Of a stretch of DNA of 64,000 bases, positions 38,099 through 45,904 are shown one piece after another. Positions within the stretch are counted from its first letter, which is position 1. Each line of letters opens with the position of its first letter. Location of the stretch: NCBI GenBank assembly GCA_963710975.1, contig CAVQCG010000004.1, positions 806,001 through 870,000 on the forward strand, read 5' to 3'. Origin of the DNA: JBBQXH01 sp963710975 (GTDB lineage Bacteria > Actinomycetota > Thermoleophilia > Gaiellales > Gaiellaceae). A model generated the notes under the pieces. The model made no database searches and was not told where the DNA came from. It worked only from the letters and a program-made list of their open reading frames with translations. Made by a program: the position numbers and the translations under genes.

Positions 38099-38312
38099 AT
38101 GGGTTCGTCGCATAGCGTTTCCCCGGAGACCCTGAAGTCGCTCTCGACCCCTAACCGGGTTGGCTCCCGGCCGACATCCCCGAGTCCCGCTTCTGGTCGC
38201 TGATACTGCACGACCGCCAGTCACGCTCCATGCTCCAAACCGGGCAAGCGAAACCTGATTTCGGTAGCCAGTCAGGCAAGGTTGAGACCAACCCGGACGG
38301 TCGCCGGGATGT
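38099..38312 (+). pseudogene. Internally deleted second DUF1254 gene
   Basis: An ATG behind a good ribosome-binding site (AAAAGGAGAGCACG) opens MGSSHSVSPETLKSLSTPNRV, which matches the N-terminus of the intact copy (MTVSSEMLRSISVPERL). The sequence then jumps straight to the DUF1214 end: LPADIPESRFWSLILHDRQSRSMLQTGQ against LPPDIPAARFWSFTAYDNETRSMLQT. About 400 codons between them are missing and the frame changes at the junction. The remnant keeps the gene order DUF1254-DUF1269, so an ancestral pair was duplicated and this copy collapsed. Confidence 0.75.
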
Positions 38313-38315
38313 CTT

Positions 38316-38332
38316 TCATCCGGATCGGATGA
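38316..38332. promoter_or_regulatory. Island palindrome copy 5 (upstream of second DUF1269 gene)
   Basis: TCATCCGGATCGGATGA, one mismatch from symmetry, 113 bp before the DUF1269 start. GATAGC begins 19 nt downstream, the same distance as GATAGG behind copy 3. Confidence 0.65.
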
Positions 38333-38444
38333 TGCGGTCTCGGAACGGTCGGATAGCTTGCTGTTCGAGCCCCATGGAGTTACTTGGGAGTTCAGGGAGC
38401 ATGCGACCGGCCCTGTGCTGGTCGCCCGAGGAAGTGAGGAATCC

Positions 38445-38948
38445 ATGGCATCTTCTACCGACGCACCAGTCGATCTCTACGTTGCGGTCTACGCCGATCC
38501 GGACGCCGCCCGAGGCGACTGGGACACCATCAAGGAGCTGGCCAAGGACGATACGATCAAGGTCGACGGGCTCATTCTCATCAGCCGGCGCGCCGACGGG
38601 AAGATCCACGTCGACGACGATTTCCATGAGACCCGCAAGGGCGCTGCTTGGGGCGCGGTCGGAGGCGCGGTCGTCGGGCTGATCTTCCCGCCCGCCTTGC
38701 TTGCCAGCGCGGCGGTCGGCGCGGGTATCGGAGCGGGTGCCGGCGCGCTCGTGTCGCACGCTCAGAAAGAGGAGATCAAGTACGACGTGGAGGAGACGCT
38801 GCCGCTCAACAGCTCTGGCATCGTGGCGGTTTTCGAGGAGCAGTGGGCGGGCGACATCGACAGGGCTCTCTCGAGCGCCAGCAACGTCAGGAAGGAGAAG
38901 GTCGACGCGGACAGCGCAGACCAGGTCAAGGCCGCTGCGAGCAACTAG
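38445..38948 (+). CDS. DUF1269 membrane protein (copy 2)
   Basis: 167 residues, the same architecture as copy 1: VDLYVAVYADPDAARGDWDTIKELAKDD, a Gly/Ala-rich membrane hairpin (GAAWGAVGGAVVGLIFPPALLASAAVGAGIGAGAGAL) and the tail SSGIVAVFEEQWAGDIDRALS. GAGGA lies six nt before ATG 38445. It is intact, while its upstream DUF1254 partner is deleted. Confidence 0.88.
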   Translation: MASSTDAPVDLYVAVYADPDAARGDWDTIKELAKDDTIKVDGLILISRRADGKIHVDDDFHETRKGAAWGAVGGAVVGLIFPPALLASAAVGAGIGAGAGALVSHAQKEEIKYDVEETLPLNSSGIVAVFEEQWAGDIDRALSSASNVRKEKVDADSADQVKAAASN

Positions 38949-39113
38949 TTGGGCCGATATGATCGTGCGCTGGGAGCGCCACGAAGGAACTGGCATAGCC
39001 GACGAGCGACCTGCGGTCGAACGCATCTGATCTGACGGCCGGGACATTCCTACTGTCTCGGCTGTTCTGCCGATCCGGGCAAGCAAGTCCAAGACGAAAG
39101 GGAGGGTCAGACC

Positions 39114-40546
39114 ATGGAGGGGAGCAAGGTTGAGCACCTGAGTGTCGAGGAACGCAGGGCGCTCGGAAAGAAATCGCGCAAGCAGGCAGACCCTTCCGAC
39201 CATGCGGGTTGGGGCCCGGCCGCTGACCGTCCCGACCCGGTCGGCCTGCTGGAGGAGCAGAACGCGACTCGTGAGCCCGATTTGGTGCCGGTGCGCCACG
39301 GGCGGATGATGGTCTCGCCGTTCACCTTCTACCGGGGCGCGGCGAAGATCATGGCCGCCGATCTCGAGCACACGCCGAGGGCGGGCTTGACGGTTCAGCT
39401 CTGCGGCGACGCGCATCTGTCGAACTTCGGTGTGTTCGCTTCGCCCGAGCGGCAGCTGCTGTTCGATCTGAACGATTTCGACGAGACGCTGCCGGGCCCG
39501 TTCGAGTACGACGTGAAGCGGATGTCAGCGAGTTTCGCGATCGCGGCGCGCAACAACGGCTTCAGCAAGGCCGAGGGGCGCGACGCGACGCTCGCCTCGG
39601 TGAGCGCCTACCGGACGGCGATGGCCGATTTCGCCGAGATGTCGACGATGGACATCTGGTACGCCCATCTGTCCGAGGCAAATCTGATGTCGGCGATCGA
39701 TAGGTTCAAGCGAGAAGACAAGTCAATGAAGAAGGCGCTGAAGCAGGACGAAAAGCGGGCCAAGAAAGTCGCGCAGAAGGCGCACACGCGCGACAGCATG
39801 CAGGCGCTGTCGAAGCTCGGCGAGCTGGTGGACGGCCGGTACCGGATCGTCAGCCAGCCACCCATCGTCGTCCCGGCCCGTGACCTTCGAGGCGATGTAC
39901 GGCATCTCTCCCGATGAGCTGCAGCACGCGATCCACGAGCAGCTCCGCGCCTACCGGGCAACATTGCAGGACGACCGGCGCCAGCTGCTGGAGCGGTTCG
40001 AGATGGTCGACATGGCTCGCAAGGTCGTCGGTGTGGGCAGCGTCGGCACGCGCGCGTTCATCGCCCTGCTGCAGGGACGCGACCAGCAGGATCCGCTGTT
40101 CCTGCAGGTCAAGGAGGCGACGGCCTCGGTACTCGAAGACCATCTGCCCGAAGAGTCGCTACAAGCAGCCGGGCGAGCGCGTCGTGCAAGGGCAGCGGAT
40201 GATGCAGGCGGCGAGCGACATCTATCTGGGCTGGACGAAGGGCGCGCAGGACAATCGCTACCTGTACTGGCGTCAGCTCCGCGACATGAAGGGCTCGGCG
40301 GTGGTCGAGGCGATGAGCCCTGCCGCTCTCGCGTTCTACGCCCGCCTGTGCGGTTGGACGCTCGCGCGTGCGCATGCCCGATCGGGCGACCCGATCGCGA
40401 TCGCTGCCTACCTGGGCAACGGCGATGGGTTCGACAAATCCGTCACCGACTTCTCCGACCGCTACGCAGATCAGAACGAGAAGGACTTCAAGGCCTTCAC
40501 CAAGGCGATCCGCACCGGACGGCTAGAAGCGAGCGAGGGCGTCTGA
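39114..40546 (+). CDS. DUF2252 protein, two frameshifts
   Basis: About 477 residues. DUF2252 is distantly related to the kinase/aminoglycoside-phosphotransferase fold, of unknown activity. The conserved catalytic-like segment is LCGDAHLSNFGVFASPERQLLFDLNDFDETLPGPFEYDVKRM. Later parts are DELQHAIHEQLRAYRATL, VGVGSVGTRAFIALLQGRDQQDPLFLQVKEA and, after another break, RVVQGQRMMQAASDIYLGW and LCGWTLARAHARSGD. Frame breaks lie near 39880 and 40155. Function unknown. Confidence 0.82.
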
Positions 40547-40641
40547 GCCCGGCCGCATCGAGGCACAGGAAGGCATCTGACCTGCGCGCACGTTGGCGTC
40601 ATCTGCACGACATGGGAGTCCAGCGCTATGGGGGGAGCCCG

Positions 40642-42006
40642 ATGAGGGCTGATCTGTCGCCGTCTTGGAAGAGGCGTGTTGCGGCTGTTTTGGCGATGGT
40701 CGCGTTGGTCGCTGCGTTGGGTTTTCTGGTCTCGTTCCTGGTGCGCGATTTCCCGGTTGCGTTGATCGTGGTTGGCCTGGTGTGTGTTGCATTCGCTGGG
40801 ATCTGGTTCATGTTGACGCGGCGGGGTCTTCTGCGGACGGTCGGTGCGGTCGTTGCGGTCGTCTCGTTCGCGGGCATCATCGGCGTGCTGGTGTGGCAGG
40901 ACGCGGTTCTCGAGGTCGTTGGCTTCGTGCTCTCGGTCGCGGCGGCTGCGGCTCTGGTCCGGTTCGCTCAGGGAACGGACGCGAAGACGCTCAAGGTAGT
41001 GACAGTGGCTGGTGAGCCTGCGCCTGCGCCGAAGCGGCCGGTGTTGATCATGAATCCGTGGTCGGGGGGCGGGAAGGTCAAGAAGTTCGATCTCGTCGAA
41101 GGGGCACGCCAGCGTGGTGTCGAGCCGATTCTGCTCGAGCGTGGGCTTGACCTGCGCGAGCTGGCGCTCGATGCGGTCCGCGGTGGGGCCGATGCGCTCG
41201 GGATGGCGGGCGGCGACGGCTCTCAGGCGATCGTTGCCCAGGTCGCGATGGAGCACGGGCTCCCCTACGTCTGCGTTCCCGCCGGGACGCGGAACCACCT
41301 CGCGCTCGATCTCGGCCTCGATCGCGACGACGTCGCCGGCGCCCTCGTCGCCTTCACCACGGGGATCCCGCGGACGGTAGATCTGGCGACGGTCAACGAC
41401 CATGTCTTCGTCAACAACGTCTCGCTTGGGATCTATGCGGAGATCGTCCAGTCCGACGCGTACCGCGACGCCAAGCTCAAGACCGCGGCTGACATGCTTC
41501 CGCAGCTGCTCGGACCCGATGCCGAGCCGTTTGACCTCGAGTTCGACGGCCCCAAAGGCAGCACTCACGACACGGCCCAGCTGATCCTCGTTTCCAACAA
41601 TCCATACCGCTTGACGACGCTCATCGGCATGGGCTCACGGCCGCGGATGGACACGGGCGAACTAGGGATCGTCGCGCTCGAGGTCACGACAGCCCTCCAG
41701 CTCGAGAACCTCGTGCTCGCGGAGTCGCTGGGCCGCATCACACGGTATTCGGGCTGGCGCGAATGGACAGCACAGACGTTCGAGGTCCGCTCCGGCAGCC
41801 CGATCAAGGCGGGCGTGGACGGCGAAGCCCTCTCCTACGACCCGCCGCTGCGGTTCGCGTCCATCCCGGCTGCCCTCGAAGTACGCATCCCGCCTCAGGC
41901 ACCCGGACTGTCCCCCGCAGCCGCCACCCCCGTCGCCAGCGGATCCCTCATCCGCGACCTCCTCCACACCGCCGCAGGCCACCCCTCGTCAGCGCCCAGC
42001 GGCTAG
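40642..42006 (+). CDS. Diacylglycerol-kinase-like lipid kinase with N-terminal membrane helices
   Basis: 454 residues. Four hydrophobic helices occupy about residues 10-110 (AAVLAMVALVAALGFLVSFLV, VALIVVGLVCVAFAGIWFML and two more). The DAGK catalytic domain starts with PVLIMNPWSGGGKVKKFDL; the nucleotide-binding loop is MAGGDGSQAIVA, then VCVPAGTRNHLALDLGLDRDD and VNNVSLGIYAEIVQ. The C-terminus has the usual beta-sandwich (SPIKAGVDGEAL). It probably phosphorylates a membrane lipid. ATG 40642 has GGGGGAG five nt upstream. Confidence 0.85.
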   Translation: MRADLSPSWKRRVAAVLAMVALVAALGFLVSFLVRDFPVALIVVGLVCVAFAGIWFMLTRRGLLRTVGAVVAVVSFAGIIGVLVWQDAVLEVVGFVLSVAAAAALVRFAQGTDAKTLKVVTVAGEPAPAPKRPVLIMNPWSGGGKVKKFDLVEGARQRGVEPILLERGLDLRELALDAVRGGADALGMAGGDGSQAIVAQVAMEHGLPYVCVPAGTRNHLALDLGLDRDDVAGALVAFTTGIPRTVDLATVNDHVFVNNVSLGIYAEIVQSDAYRDAKLKTAADMLPQLLGPDAEPFDLEFDGPKGSTHDTAQLILVSNNPYRLTTLIGMGSRPRMDTGELGIVALEVTTALQLENLVLAESLGRITRYSGWREWTAQTFEVRSGSPIKAGVDGEALSYDPPLRFASIPAALEVRIPPQAPGLSPAAATPVASGSLIRDLLHTAAGHPSSAPSG

Positions 42007-42016
42007 CGGCTCCGCC

Positions 42017-42575
42017 GTGCTCGCCGAGATCCTCGTCGAGAAACACAAGTGGGACGGGACCGTCGTCAGTCGCGACGAAGCAAGCTTGTCTCGAGCGACG
42101 AGGACACGCTTGTCTGGCTCGTTGATTCCGGCGCGCGACGCCTGAGACCCCAGCAGAACTGTCGGAACTCGTCACCCAACCCGAGATCTGGCTCGCGTCG
42201 ACCGTCTGCTCCTTCGTTATCTGCGCCTACGTGGCGACCGACGGCTCGATTGACTCTGGGGAGGTGCATGCCGCCCAGCTGCACGGAATCGAGCCGGCCA
42301 GGCATATCGTCTGGGTTGATCTCGATCTGGATCTTCGCTGGAACGAAAGCGAGCGGTCGGTCTTTCTCAAGGACTTCGAGGATCTTGTTCGTCGCTGGGA
42401 CGACATGCACTACCCTGACGAGCTTGTGCGGCGCGCCTGGGACTCGATCGGCGAGGCACTGACCCGCATCCACCGGCACGAGTGGCCCTTCGACGGGTCT
42501 TTCGACCGCTACTTCCAAGAGGGGCGACTGCAGGCTCCGAATCGGTCTCAACCCCTTAGCGACATCGGCTACTAG
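42017..42575 (+). CDS. DUF402-like protein, frameshifted
   Basis: About 186 residues if repaired. Pieces: VLAEILVEKHKWDGTVVSRDE (DUF402 proteins carry a K-W-D-G start), KLVSSDEDTLVWLVDSGARRLRP, and the long intact end HIVWVDLDLDLRWNESERSVFLKDFEDLVRRWDDMHYPDELVRRAW, which matches the DUF402 D-x-D-L-D-x core and yPdeLv helix. DUF402 proteins hydrolyse nucleoside di/triphosphates in some bacteria. At least two frame changes lie between 42070 and 42180. The GTG start at 42017 follows the kinase gene by 10 bp. Confidence 0.55.
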
Positions 42576-42951
42576 CCGCGAGCGTCATCGAGCCGAGAGA
42601 CCGGTTGGGCGCGATCCAGCTCATGTGGTGCGTCCACGCCGACGCCCCACGACCGGGAAACCGCGTTACCAAGCCGTCTCCCCGGCATGGTTTGAAATCC
42701 AGGCGGGCCCATCCTCGACGACCTGGTTGAGCGCCTGGCGGCATGGCTCCATCAGCCAACCGTGTCAGGCGTGCCCGCAGTGCTCGTGCGGTGCACGCCC
42801 GAGGGTCCGGCTCACCTGAGAGCTCGTCTCGGTGAGCGGTCGGTCGACGTCCAGCGTCCTAGGTGTCGACGGACGAGGTCGAGTTCGTCAGAGGTATCCG
42901 CTCAGCCAACCAGAATCAGTGCATTCGGTCTGCGAACAGGAGGGAACTGGG
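42576..42951. other. Non-coding or decayed stretch
   Basis: 376 bp. A plus-strand frame containing LVERLAAWLHQPTVSGVPAVLVRCTPEGP looks faintly protein-like but has no start or family match. No RNA gene or repeat seen. The last 20 bp hold the ribosome-binding site of the next gene. Confidence 0.5.
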
Positions 42952-43362
42952 ATGGCATCACAAGATTCGATGGGTGGGTGGATCGGCTTCGCCGGCATCG
43001 TGCTGTTGGTCGTCGGCGCGCTCGACGTGCTCCAGGGCTTCGTCGCGATTATCCGGGACGAATACGTCGTGTCTACGGCCAAGGGCCTTGCGATCGTCGA
43101 TGTGACCGGCTGGGGCTGGATGACGCTCCTCTGGGGCGTCTTGCTCGTCTTTGCCGCGCTTGGTCTTTTCAGCGGGGCGAGCTGGGCGCGCTGGCTCGCC
43201 ATCGTCGGCGTGGGCCTGAACGCGATCCAGCAGATCATGTTCATGGCGAACTACCCGCAGGCGTATCCGCTCTGGAACATCTTGATCGTCGCGCTCAACA
43301 TCGTTGTGCTTTTCGCGCTGACGGCACGCTGGCAGGGCTACAAGGACTCAGTACAACGCTGA
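42952..43362 (+). CDS. Four-TM membrane protein, DUF7144 type
   Basis: 136 residues with four hydrophobic helices: WIGFAGIVLLVVGALDVLQGFVAI, the WGWMTLLWGVLLVFAALGLFSG pair, WLAIVGVGLNAIQQIMFM and NILIVALNIVVLFAL. The pattern, including TGWGW and the conserved WARWLAI, is that of a widespread actinobacterial family whose role is unknown. AGGAGGG lies eight nt before ATG 42952. It is followed by a large hairpin and is the last recognisable island gene. Confidence 0.8.
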   Translation: MASQDSMGGWIGFAGIVLLVVGALDVLQGFVAIIRDEYVVSTAKGLAIVDVTGWGWMTLLWGVLLVFAALGLFSGASWARWLAIVGVGLNAIQQIMFMANYPQAYPLWNILIVALNIVVLFALTARWQGYKDSVQR

Positions 43363-43379
43363 CGGCTTGACTTCGGACC

Positions 43380-43416
43380 GGATCGGGGGACTCGGATGCT
43401 CCGGGTCCCCCGATCC
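43380..43416 (+). terminator. Hairpin behind the DUF7144-type gene
   Basis: GGATCGGGGGAC pairs with GTCCCCCGATCC around a 13-nt loop, 17 bp after the stop. No T run. Confidence 0.55.
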
Positions 43417-44032
43417 GACGTCAGCATCGCCGCCTGATCACGCGACACTCAGGGCGGGTCAGAGGCCCATTGGCCTCCATCGAACGCAGTTACTGGCTGC
43501 CCTGCTGTGGGCCGCCTGCGCCGGTTCATGTAACTCCTCGTCACGCAGCTGCCATGATCCCCAAAATCTGCTCAACCCGCTCGCAACTCCTCAGCTGCGC
43601 CTCGATGCCTTGCCCTTCTTGGTCAGTTATCGACTCTGTGCGGGTCCACCGACTAGAGACCGATGACGTTTGTTACATCGTTGTTGAACCAGATCTCAAG
43701 ACGCGGAGCCTTTGTGCCGCTGCGACGTTTCCGCGCGTCAAACCCAAAGTCTTGCGCGTGATCGAGGCGGACGGCGTCGTAGGCCGAATCGGACGCGCTC
43801 ATCTCCACGGCGATATCCACCTTGCGGTCGAGGCCGAGCTCGAGCTGACGCTGGTCCACTCCACGGCCTTGCCCAACGACCAGTAGGCGGGCGCCGGAGA
43901 ACCGCATAGGTTGGGGATTACAGGATGGGCGGGCTCTCCGACCGGAGTTCGGTCATGAGTCCTTCGAGGTCGGCGGAGCCCGCGCGTCCTGTCGACGTTC
44001 CTGGGAGGCGCCGCAGCCAGCGAGCCTCGACG
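43417..44032. other. Gene-poor stretch at the right side of the island
   Basis: 616 bp without a gene I can support. A minus-strand frame 43653-43907 (84 codons, starting MRFSGARLLVVGQGRG) and an overlapping plus frame lack ribosome-binding sites, family matches and typical codon pattern. I found no copy of the tRNA-Glu 3' end here that would mark a right attachment site. Confidence 0.5.
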
Positions 44033-45229
44033 TCAGCGGAACGACTCGGGGCAGCACCAGCCGTCGACGCGAGGAAACGACGCTTCCCCGTCGGCTCCCG
44101 GGGTGAAACCCTCCGATGCCGATGACACGGCGATCACGTGTCCCGCAGGGCGGGGCTCCACGAAGAGCCACTGATCGGCAGCCGCCCAGCCGAGAAGAAG
44201 CAGGCGACCGTCGGGCGACCAGGCGATGTCGTCGAACCGCCCCGCGCCCGAGAAGAGGATCCTCGCACGCCGGGCCTCGATGTCGTAGAGCCAGACCTCA
44301 CCGTTGCCACTCTCCCTCGAGAAGACGGTGAACGCGACGGATTCATCTCCCGGGCGCGCCGCGAGGCTGCCGCCGGCCCCGGCGCCGAACCGCTGAATCC
44401 GAGTCAGCCCGCCGTTGCCGTCGAAGATCCGAAGCTCGTGCCGGCTCAGAACGCCGAGCCGGCCTGCGTCCGTCCAGGCGAGCGAGACCGGCTCCGGGAG
44501 GCGCCTCGTCGTCCAGATCCTCTTGCCGACGTCGGTCTCGACGACGAGCACGCGCCCTCGTGGATCGACGTATGCGAGCACGTGCTCATCGGTGAGCTTC
44601 CAGGCCGGCGCGACAGGGGCGACGTGACCGGCAACGCGCCGGTCGTCGGTGCCGTTGCCGACGACGACTCGCAACGACCTCCCGCTACGGTACGCAACCC
44701 GGTATCCGCTCGGCGACCAGCGGCCGTCCGCGATGCGCTGGCGGGTCAGCGACCAGTGGATCCCGTCGGTCCTCTCGGGGTCGAGCGCAGTCAGCTGCCG
44801 TCCCTTCCATACCGCGACGAAGAGACCGTTCGGTGACCACGTGCCGGCCGCATACGCACCGAGGCGTCGGCGAGACCCGTCATGGCCGACGACCCAGACG
44901 CCCGACGGCGACGCAACGAGGAGTCGGCCAGAGCCCGGCAGCGCGACGAGAGCCGGCTTCGCCGGCGTGACGCCGACGACTCGCTCGCGGCCCACCTTGT
45001 CTCGGATCCAGCCGCCGATCTCCGATCCGACAGGGCTGACGGCGATCCCGATCAGCGCGGCTGCCGCGACCGCGACGGCGAGCAGCTTCCAGGGTCGGCC
45101 GCGCGGGGCCGGAACCGGTTCACGATCGGCGAACGCGCGGCGAACCGTCTCCCACGTCCGCTCCTCGGCCCGTTGCTCGTCGGGTACCGGCAGGGACAGG
45201 AGGAGCCGGCGCACATCCTTTTCGTTCAT
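44033..45229 (-). CDS. Membrane anti-sigma-factor candidate with TolB-like propeller
   Basis: 398 residues. A cytoplasmic N-terminus (MNEKDVRRLLLSLPVPDEQRAEERTWETVRRAF) precedes a single TM helix (WKLLAVAVAAAALIGIAV, about 48-65). The exoplasmic part has beta-propeller repeats of the WD40/TolB type: GTWSPNGLFVAVWKG, GRWSPSGYRVAYRSG, IAWSPDGRLLLLGW. It overlaps the ECF sigma gene by 4 bp, the standard layout for a sigma factor and its membrane partner. It probably holds the sigma factor inactive until an outside signal is sensed. Confidence 0.8.
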   Translation of the reverse strand: MNEKDVRRLLLSLPVPDEQRAEERTWETVRRAFADREPVPAPRGRPWKLLAVAVAAAALIGIAVSPVGSEIGGWIRDKVGRERVVGVTPAKPALVALPGSGRLLVASPSGVWVVGHDGSRRRLGAYAAGTWSPNGLFVAVWKGRQLTALDPERTDGIHWSLTRQRIADGRWSPSGYRVAYRSGRSLRVVVGNGTDDRRVAGHVAPVAPAWKLTDEHVLAYVDPRGRVLVVETDVGKRIWTTRRLPEPVSLAWTDAGRLGVLSRHELRIFDGNGGLTRIQRFGAGAGGSLAARPGDESVAFTVFSRESGNGEVWLYDIEARRARILFSGAGRFDDIAWSPDGRLLLLGWAAADQWLFVEPRPAGHVIAVSSASEGFTPGADGEASFPRVDGWCCPESFR

Positions 45230-45783
45230 CGCGGATCACCACCGAGCCGGCCCTGAAGCCCGTCGAGCCCTCGCCGCAGACGCGAGTTCACGGTGCCTCG
45301 GGGGAGCTCGAGGAGACCTGCGATCTCTCCCGGCGTGTATTCGAGGACGTAGCGAAGCACGATCACCGCACGCTGATCGGGTGGCAGGCTCGCGAGACCT
45401 TCGGCGAGCGCACGGGCGTCGGGCTCGGTGTGAGGGCCGCCGACCGGCAGCGTCGGGCCGGCGATCGTCGACTCGAGATCTGCCGTGCCGCGCGCTTCCC
45501 GTCGGGACTCGCGGGCGCGAGCCCAGTCGATCGCCCGGTTGACGACGATCCGGTGGAGCCAGGGGCCGAACGGCCGGCTGCGGTCGAAACGGTCGAGCGA
45601 GCGAACGGCTGCGAGGAAGGCTTCCTGTGCGATGTCCTCGGCACCAGCGTGGTCGTGAACCACGAGATAGGCGGCGCGGTAGGCGCGGGGCCAGTGCAGC
45701 CGAAACAGCGCCTCGAGGTCCGAGACGGCTCCAGCCTGGGCTCCCTCGATCCAGGCCCGCTCGTCTCGGCCAGGGCCCGCCAT
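45226..45783 (-). CDS. ECF-type RNA polymerase sigma factor
   Basis: 185 residues of the sigma-70 ECF class. Region 2: ALFRLHWPRAYRAAYLVVHDHAGAEDIAQEAFLAAVRSLDRFDRSRPFGPWLHRIVVN. Region 4: LASLPPDQRAVIVLRYVLEYTPGEIAGLLELPRGTVNSRLRRGL. The ATG at 45783 gives a standard N-terminus (MAGPGRDERAW); in-frame upstream codons are not needed. Targets are unknown; autoregulation is likely. It is divergent from the protease gene at 45905 with about 120 bp between them. Confidence 0.93.
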   Translation of the reverse strand: MAGPGRDERAWIEGAQAGAVSDLEALFRLHWPRAYRAAYLVVHDHAGAEDIAQEAFLAAVRSLDRFDRSRPFGPWLHRIVVNRAIDWARARESRREARGTADLESTIAGPTLPVGGPHTEPDARALAEGLASLPPDQRAVIVLRYVLEYTPGEIAGLLELPRGTVNSRLRRGLDGLQGRLGGDPR

Positions 45784-45867
45784 CGCGCGGGGACTATACG
45801 AGCACGAAGCCGCGAGAGGTCCATCGGGAGACATACGGATGTCTCCCACTCGGAGGTCCAGAACGGT

Positions 45868-45896
45868 TTGACAGCACGCAGAAGGCCATCTACGTT
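45868..45896 (+). promoter_or_regulatory. Promoter of the third trypsin-like protease gene
   Basis: TTGACA (45868-45873), a 17-nt spacer and TACGTT (45891-45896), followed by only 8 nt to GTG 45905. The match to the housekeeping sigma consensus is strong and the transcript should be leaderless. Confidence 0.75.
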
Positions 45897-45904
45897 CGGG
45901 TCAG

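Noticed and set aside
42762..42951. Extension of the DUF7144-type gene upstream in another frame.
   Set aside because: ATG 42952 has an excellent ribosome-binding site and starts the conserved part; the upstream frame has no support.
43653..43907. 84-codon minus-strand ORF in the gene-poor stretch.
   Set aside because: No family match, no ribosome-binding site and an equally long frame on the opposite strand.
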